Source: Pelagibacterium lentulum (GTDB lineage: Bacteria > Pseudomonadota > Alphaproteobacteria > Rhizobiales > Devosiaceae). From it: a stretch of DNA of 64,000 bases. The notes below the pieces were generated by a model. It was given only the letters and a program-made list of their open reading frames with translations. It did not search any database and was not told the origin of the DNA. The stretch is from contig NZ_RZMW01000003.1 of NCBI RefSeq assembly GCF_003992625.1, positions 1 through 64,000 on the forward strand, read 5' to 3'. Of this stretch, positions 62,287 to 64,000 are shown piece after piece. Made by a program: the position numbers and the translations under genes. Within the stretch, counting starts at the first letter, position 1. Each line of letters begins with the position of its first letter.

Positions 62287-62844
62287 ATGGATTTACGTTC
62301 TTTTGCGCTTAGCGCCAGTTTCGCCTTATTCGGACTCTCTGGGACTGCGGCTTATAGTTATGATAGTTCCAGCCCGGCTGCGCAGATCAAGACCGCAGCC
62401 CCAACGGCAGCCCCTGTCGGCCTTCAGGTTTTTTGCCTTGGCAACGCGCATCATTGCACCTCGAGCAATGTAAGTGTCGTTGAAATGAGCCAGGATCTGA
62501 TGGCCATGCTCAATCGTGTCAATGGGTCGGTCAATCGCTCTATTCGACCGCGTGTGCGTTCGACCCAGGTTTGGGAGCTTGGCGCCCGCTCAGGCGATTG
62601 CAAGGATTATTCGCTTAACAAGCGCGCCCAACTGGTTGCCCTGGGTGTTCCGGCTGGTGCCTTGCGCATAGCGATTGGCTATACCGCACGCGGGGAAGGT
62701 CATGCCGTTCTGGTGGTGCGAACCAGTGCTGGCGATCTGGTGCTCGACAATCTGACAAACCAGATCAAGCCATTTCATCAGACCGGGCACCGTCTGATCG
62801 CCATATCGAACGGCGATTTGCGCAAGTGGAACACGATCGTCTGA
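62287..62844 (+). CDS. Transglutaminase-like cysteine peptidase (BTLCP family)
   Basis: 185 residues, exported (signal segment about 1-22). The papain-like triad is visible: Cys in SGDCKDYSLNKRAQL (about residue 101), His in GEGHAVLVV and Asp in LVLDNLTNQ. BTLCP proteins are widespread in Hyphomicrobiales; one relative, LapG, cleaves a surface adhesin under c-di-GMP control, though classic LapG partners are not seen here. An AGGCG-type site lies before the ATG. It lies between polysaccharide genes. Confidence 0.92.
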   Translation: MDLRSFALSASFALFGLSGTAAYSYDSSSPAAQIKTAAPTAAPVGLQVFCLGNAHHCTSSNVSVVEMSQDLMAMLNRVNGSVNRSIRPRVRSTQVWELGARSGDCKDYSLNKRAQLVALGVPAGALRIAIGYTARGEGHAVLVVRTSAGDLVLDNLTNQIKPFHQTGHRLIAISNGDLRKWNTIV

Positions 62845-62859
62845 TTGCCTGCCTATCGA

Positions 62860-64000
62860 TCAAGTGCCGACGAGCGATTCATAAAAGCGCTCATATTGAC
62901 TTGCGATATATGCCGGATCGAAACGCCTGGCATAGCTGACTGCGTTGGCGGATAGAGTGGCAAAATCGGTTCCGGCGAGGCGAGCGATGGCCTCTTTTAG
63001 GTTGTCAGGGCTTTCGGGATCAAAAAGTTCCCCGGTCTTGCCGGGCTCGATCAATTCCGGAATGCCCCCTTTGTTGGCGCCCAGTACCGGCAGCCCAAAT
63101 GACATTGCCTCGATAACAACCCGACCGAACGGTTCGTTCCAGCGCGAGGGCACGACCAGCGCATCGATCTGCTCAAAGAGCTCTCCGGGGCTGATAAAGC
63201 CGCGAAACTGCAGCCGTTGCGGGTCGGCTCTGGCTTTAAGGGCGGTCACGAATGGCTCTGGACCTGCACCCGCAACAACGCCCCGTAGTCCGGGATCGGC
63301 ATTGATTGTATCGACGAAGAGGTCAGCGCCCTTGTGGGGGCTTAACTGGCCAATAAAGCCCAGAGTAAGCGGCCTGTCTGCCGGACGAGGCCGTTTTGAG
63401 CCGGGCACCTTTGCGATCGGATTGTAGATAACGGCATTTGGTGACTTCTCGAAGTGCGCGAAAAAGCCCTGATGAACCTGCCGGGAATATTGGCTGACAA
63501 AGACATAGCCGTCGCTTCGGCCAACACCGAAACGGCGCGGTGCTGTCAGAATGGCGCAGGAGCGGCATTGATATGAACAAGGCCTGCCAGCGCGGAACAT
63601 GCTGGCACGCCAGCAGCCCAGATAGTAGTCGCGCGGCGTATGAACATATTTTGTATCGGGGCGTTTTGTGAGCAGAAGGCTCAACGGGGAAAAGCCGTAA
63701 AGACAATTTGTATGCACCACTTGGGGTGCCAGGTCTCCGAGCGCATCATTGATCTGGCGTGCGGCAAGCAGATTGACGTCATCGATCAGGCGCCAGGCTA
63801 GACGTTTTACAAGATGGTGATCTTTTTGCTCGGCAACGCTAAACAGGTTTGGGGTCGGCAATCTGACAATGTTAACGCCGTTGCGCGTTTCGTACTCTAT
63901 GCCTTTTTCAGGCGCGCAGGTTATGACGTCAATCCTGTGGCCGCGAGCGGCCAGTGTTTCGCCAATCACTTGCACCGACCGTTCCGATCCGCCCTTTCCA
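62860..64000 (-). CDS. Glycosyltransferase family 4 (partial, runs off the window)
   Basis: At least 379 codons, complete at the C-terminus; the frame stays open to the window edge, and the last residues seen (GKGGSERSVQVIGETLAARGH) are the usual acceptor-domain start of GT4 enzymes, so only a short N-terminus is missing. The donor domain has LGFIGQLSPHKGADLFVDTI and the EX7E motif NEPFGRVVIEAMSFGLPVLG. A Cys-rich stretch (CSYQCRSCAIL) sits mid-protein. It points at the convergent BTLCP gene, 15 bases away. Confidence 0.92.
   Translation of the reverse strand, partial: GKGGSERSVQVIGETLAARGHRIDVITCAPEKGIEYETRNGVNIVRLPTPNLFSVAEQKDHHLVKRLAWRLIDDVNLLAARQINDALGDLAPQVVHTNCLYGFSPLSLLLTKRPDTKYVHTPRDYYLGCWRASMFRAGRPCSYQCRSCAILTAPRRFGVGRSDGYVFVSQYSRQVHQGFFAHFEKSPNAVIYNPIAKVPGSKRPRPADRPLTLGFIGQLSPHKGADLFVDTINADPGLRGVVAGAGPEPFVTALKARADPQRLQFRGFISPGELFEQIDALVVPSRWNEPFGRVVIEAMSFGLPVLGANKGGIPELIEPGKTGELFDPESPDNLKEAIARLAGTDFATLSANAVSYARRFDPAYIASQYERFYESLVGT

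Noticed and set aside
1-64000. CRISPR arrays, phage or defence genes, insertion sequences, tRNA or rRNA genes
   Set aside because: None recognised by eye; tRNA detection without a program is incomplete, so a missed tRNA cannot be excluded.

Overview
The window is typical chromosome of an alphaproteobacterium of the order Hyphomicrobiales (Rhizobiales). High GC, dense overlapping genes and the run rplU-rpmA-obgE-proB-proA-nadD-rsfS-rlmH-envC-like-ctpA-yibQ-like-rppH point there. The two intergenic repeat families and the overall gene set look like Devosiaceae (Devosia/Pelagibacterium), but that genus-level guess is inference. I saw no rRNA, tRNA, CRISPR array, insertion sequence or phage gene.

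0-22 kb is housekeeping, mostly on the minus strand: clpS, typA, a VOC protein, an ECF-type sigma factor coupled to a PAS-PAS-GGDEF-EAL protein, argG, then lysE-like, rlmJ and a Pmp3-like peptide on the plus strand. A long minus-strand run then reads from rplU down to an Asp/Glu racemase homologue. It covers ribosome assembly (obgE, rsfS, rlmH), proline synthesis (proB, proA), NAD synthesis (nadD) and envelope maintenance (degenerate EnvC, CtpA, YibQ-like).

22.6-39.1 kb looks like a cell-wall-sugar and muropeptide scavenging island. A plus-strand operon encodes a sugar ABC importer followed by a NanE-type epimerase, a BadF-type amino-sugar kinase, MurQ, a GNAT protein and an EamA permease, nearly all with overlapping start and stop codons. 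It meets tail-to-tail a minus-strand operon of two peptide-ABC ATPases, a beta-lactamase-fold serine hydrolase and AnmK. The matching peptide-binding protein, two permeases and a GntR/HutC regulator lie divergently. Together they could import MurNAc, anhydroMurNAc and peptides and feed them to GlcNAc-6-phosphate.

39.1-43.2 kb carries a sulfonate/nitrate/HMP-type ABC importer and a PQQ-type (sorbosone) dehydrogenase. 43.2-53.2 kb is a hydroxyproline utilisation locus: polar amino-acid ABC importer, FAD-dependent D-hydroxyproline dehydrogenase, 4-hydroxyproline 2-epimerase, fused aconitase X (cis-3-hydroxyproline dehydratase) and trans-3-hydroxyproline dehydratase. A GntR/FCD regulator and a delta1-pyrroline-2-carboxylate reductase are transcribed divergently. 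It seems equipped for three hydroxyproline isomers.

53.2-56.1 kb encodes an exported pair, an FG-GAP/ASPIC (CRTAC1-like) protein and a vanadium-haloperoxidase-like protein. 56.5-64 kb is an exopolysaccharide region: three GT4 glycosyltransferases (the last cut by the window edge), an ExoY-like sugar transferase, a Wzy/O-antigen-ligase-like membrane protein, a BTLCP transglutaminase-like protein and small membrane peptides, with larger and more AT-rich gaps.

Beyond genes, the sequence shows a dispersed stem-loop repeat (four clear copies), another tandem intergenic repeat, clear intrinsic terminators, strong stem-loops behind three unrelated ABC binding-protein genes, and several dyads at divergent promoters. 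All functional statements rest on reading motifs and family resemblance by eye; no database search was run.
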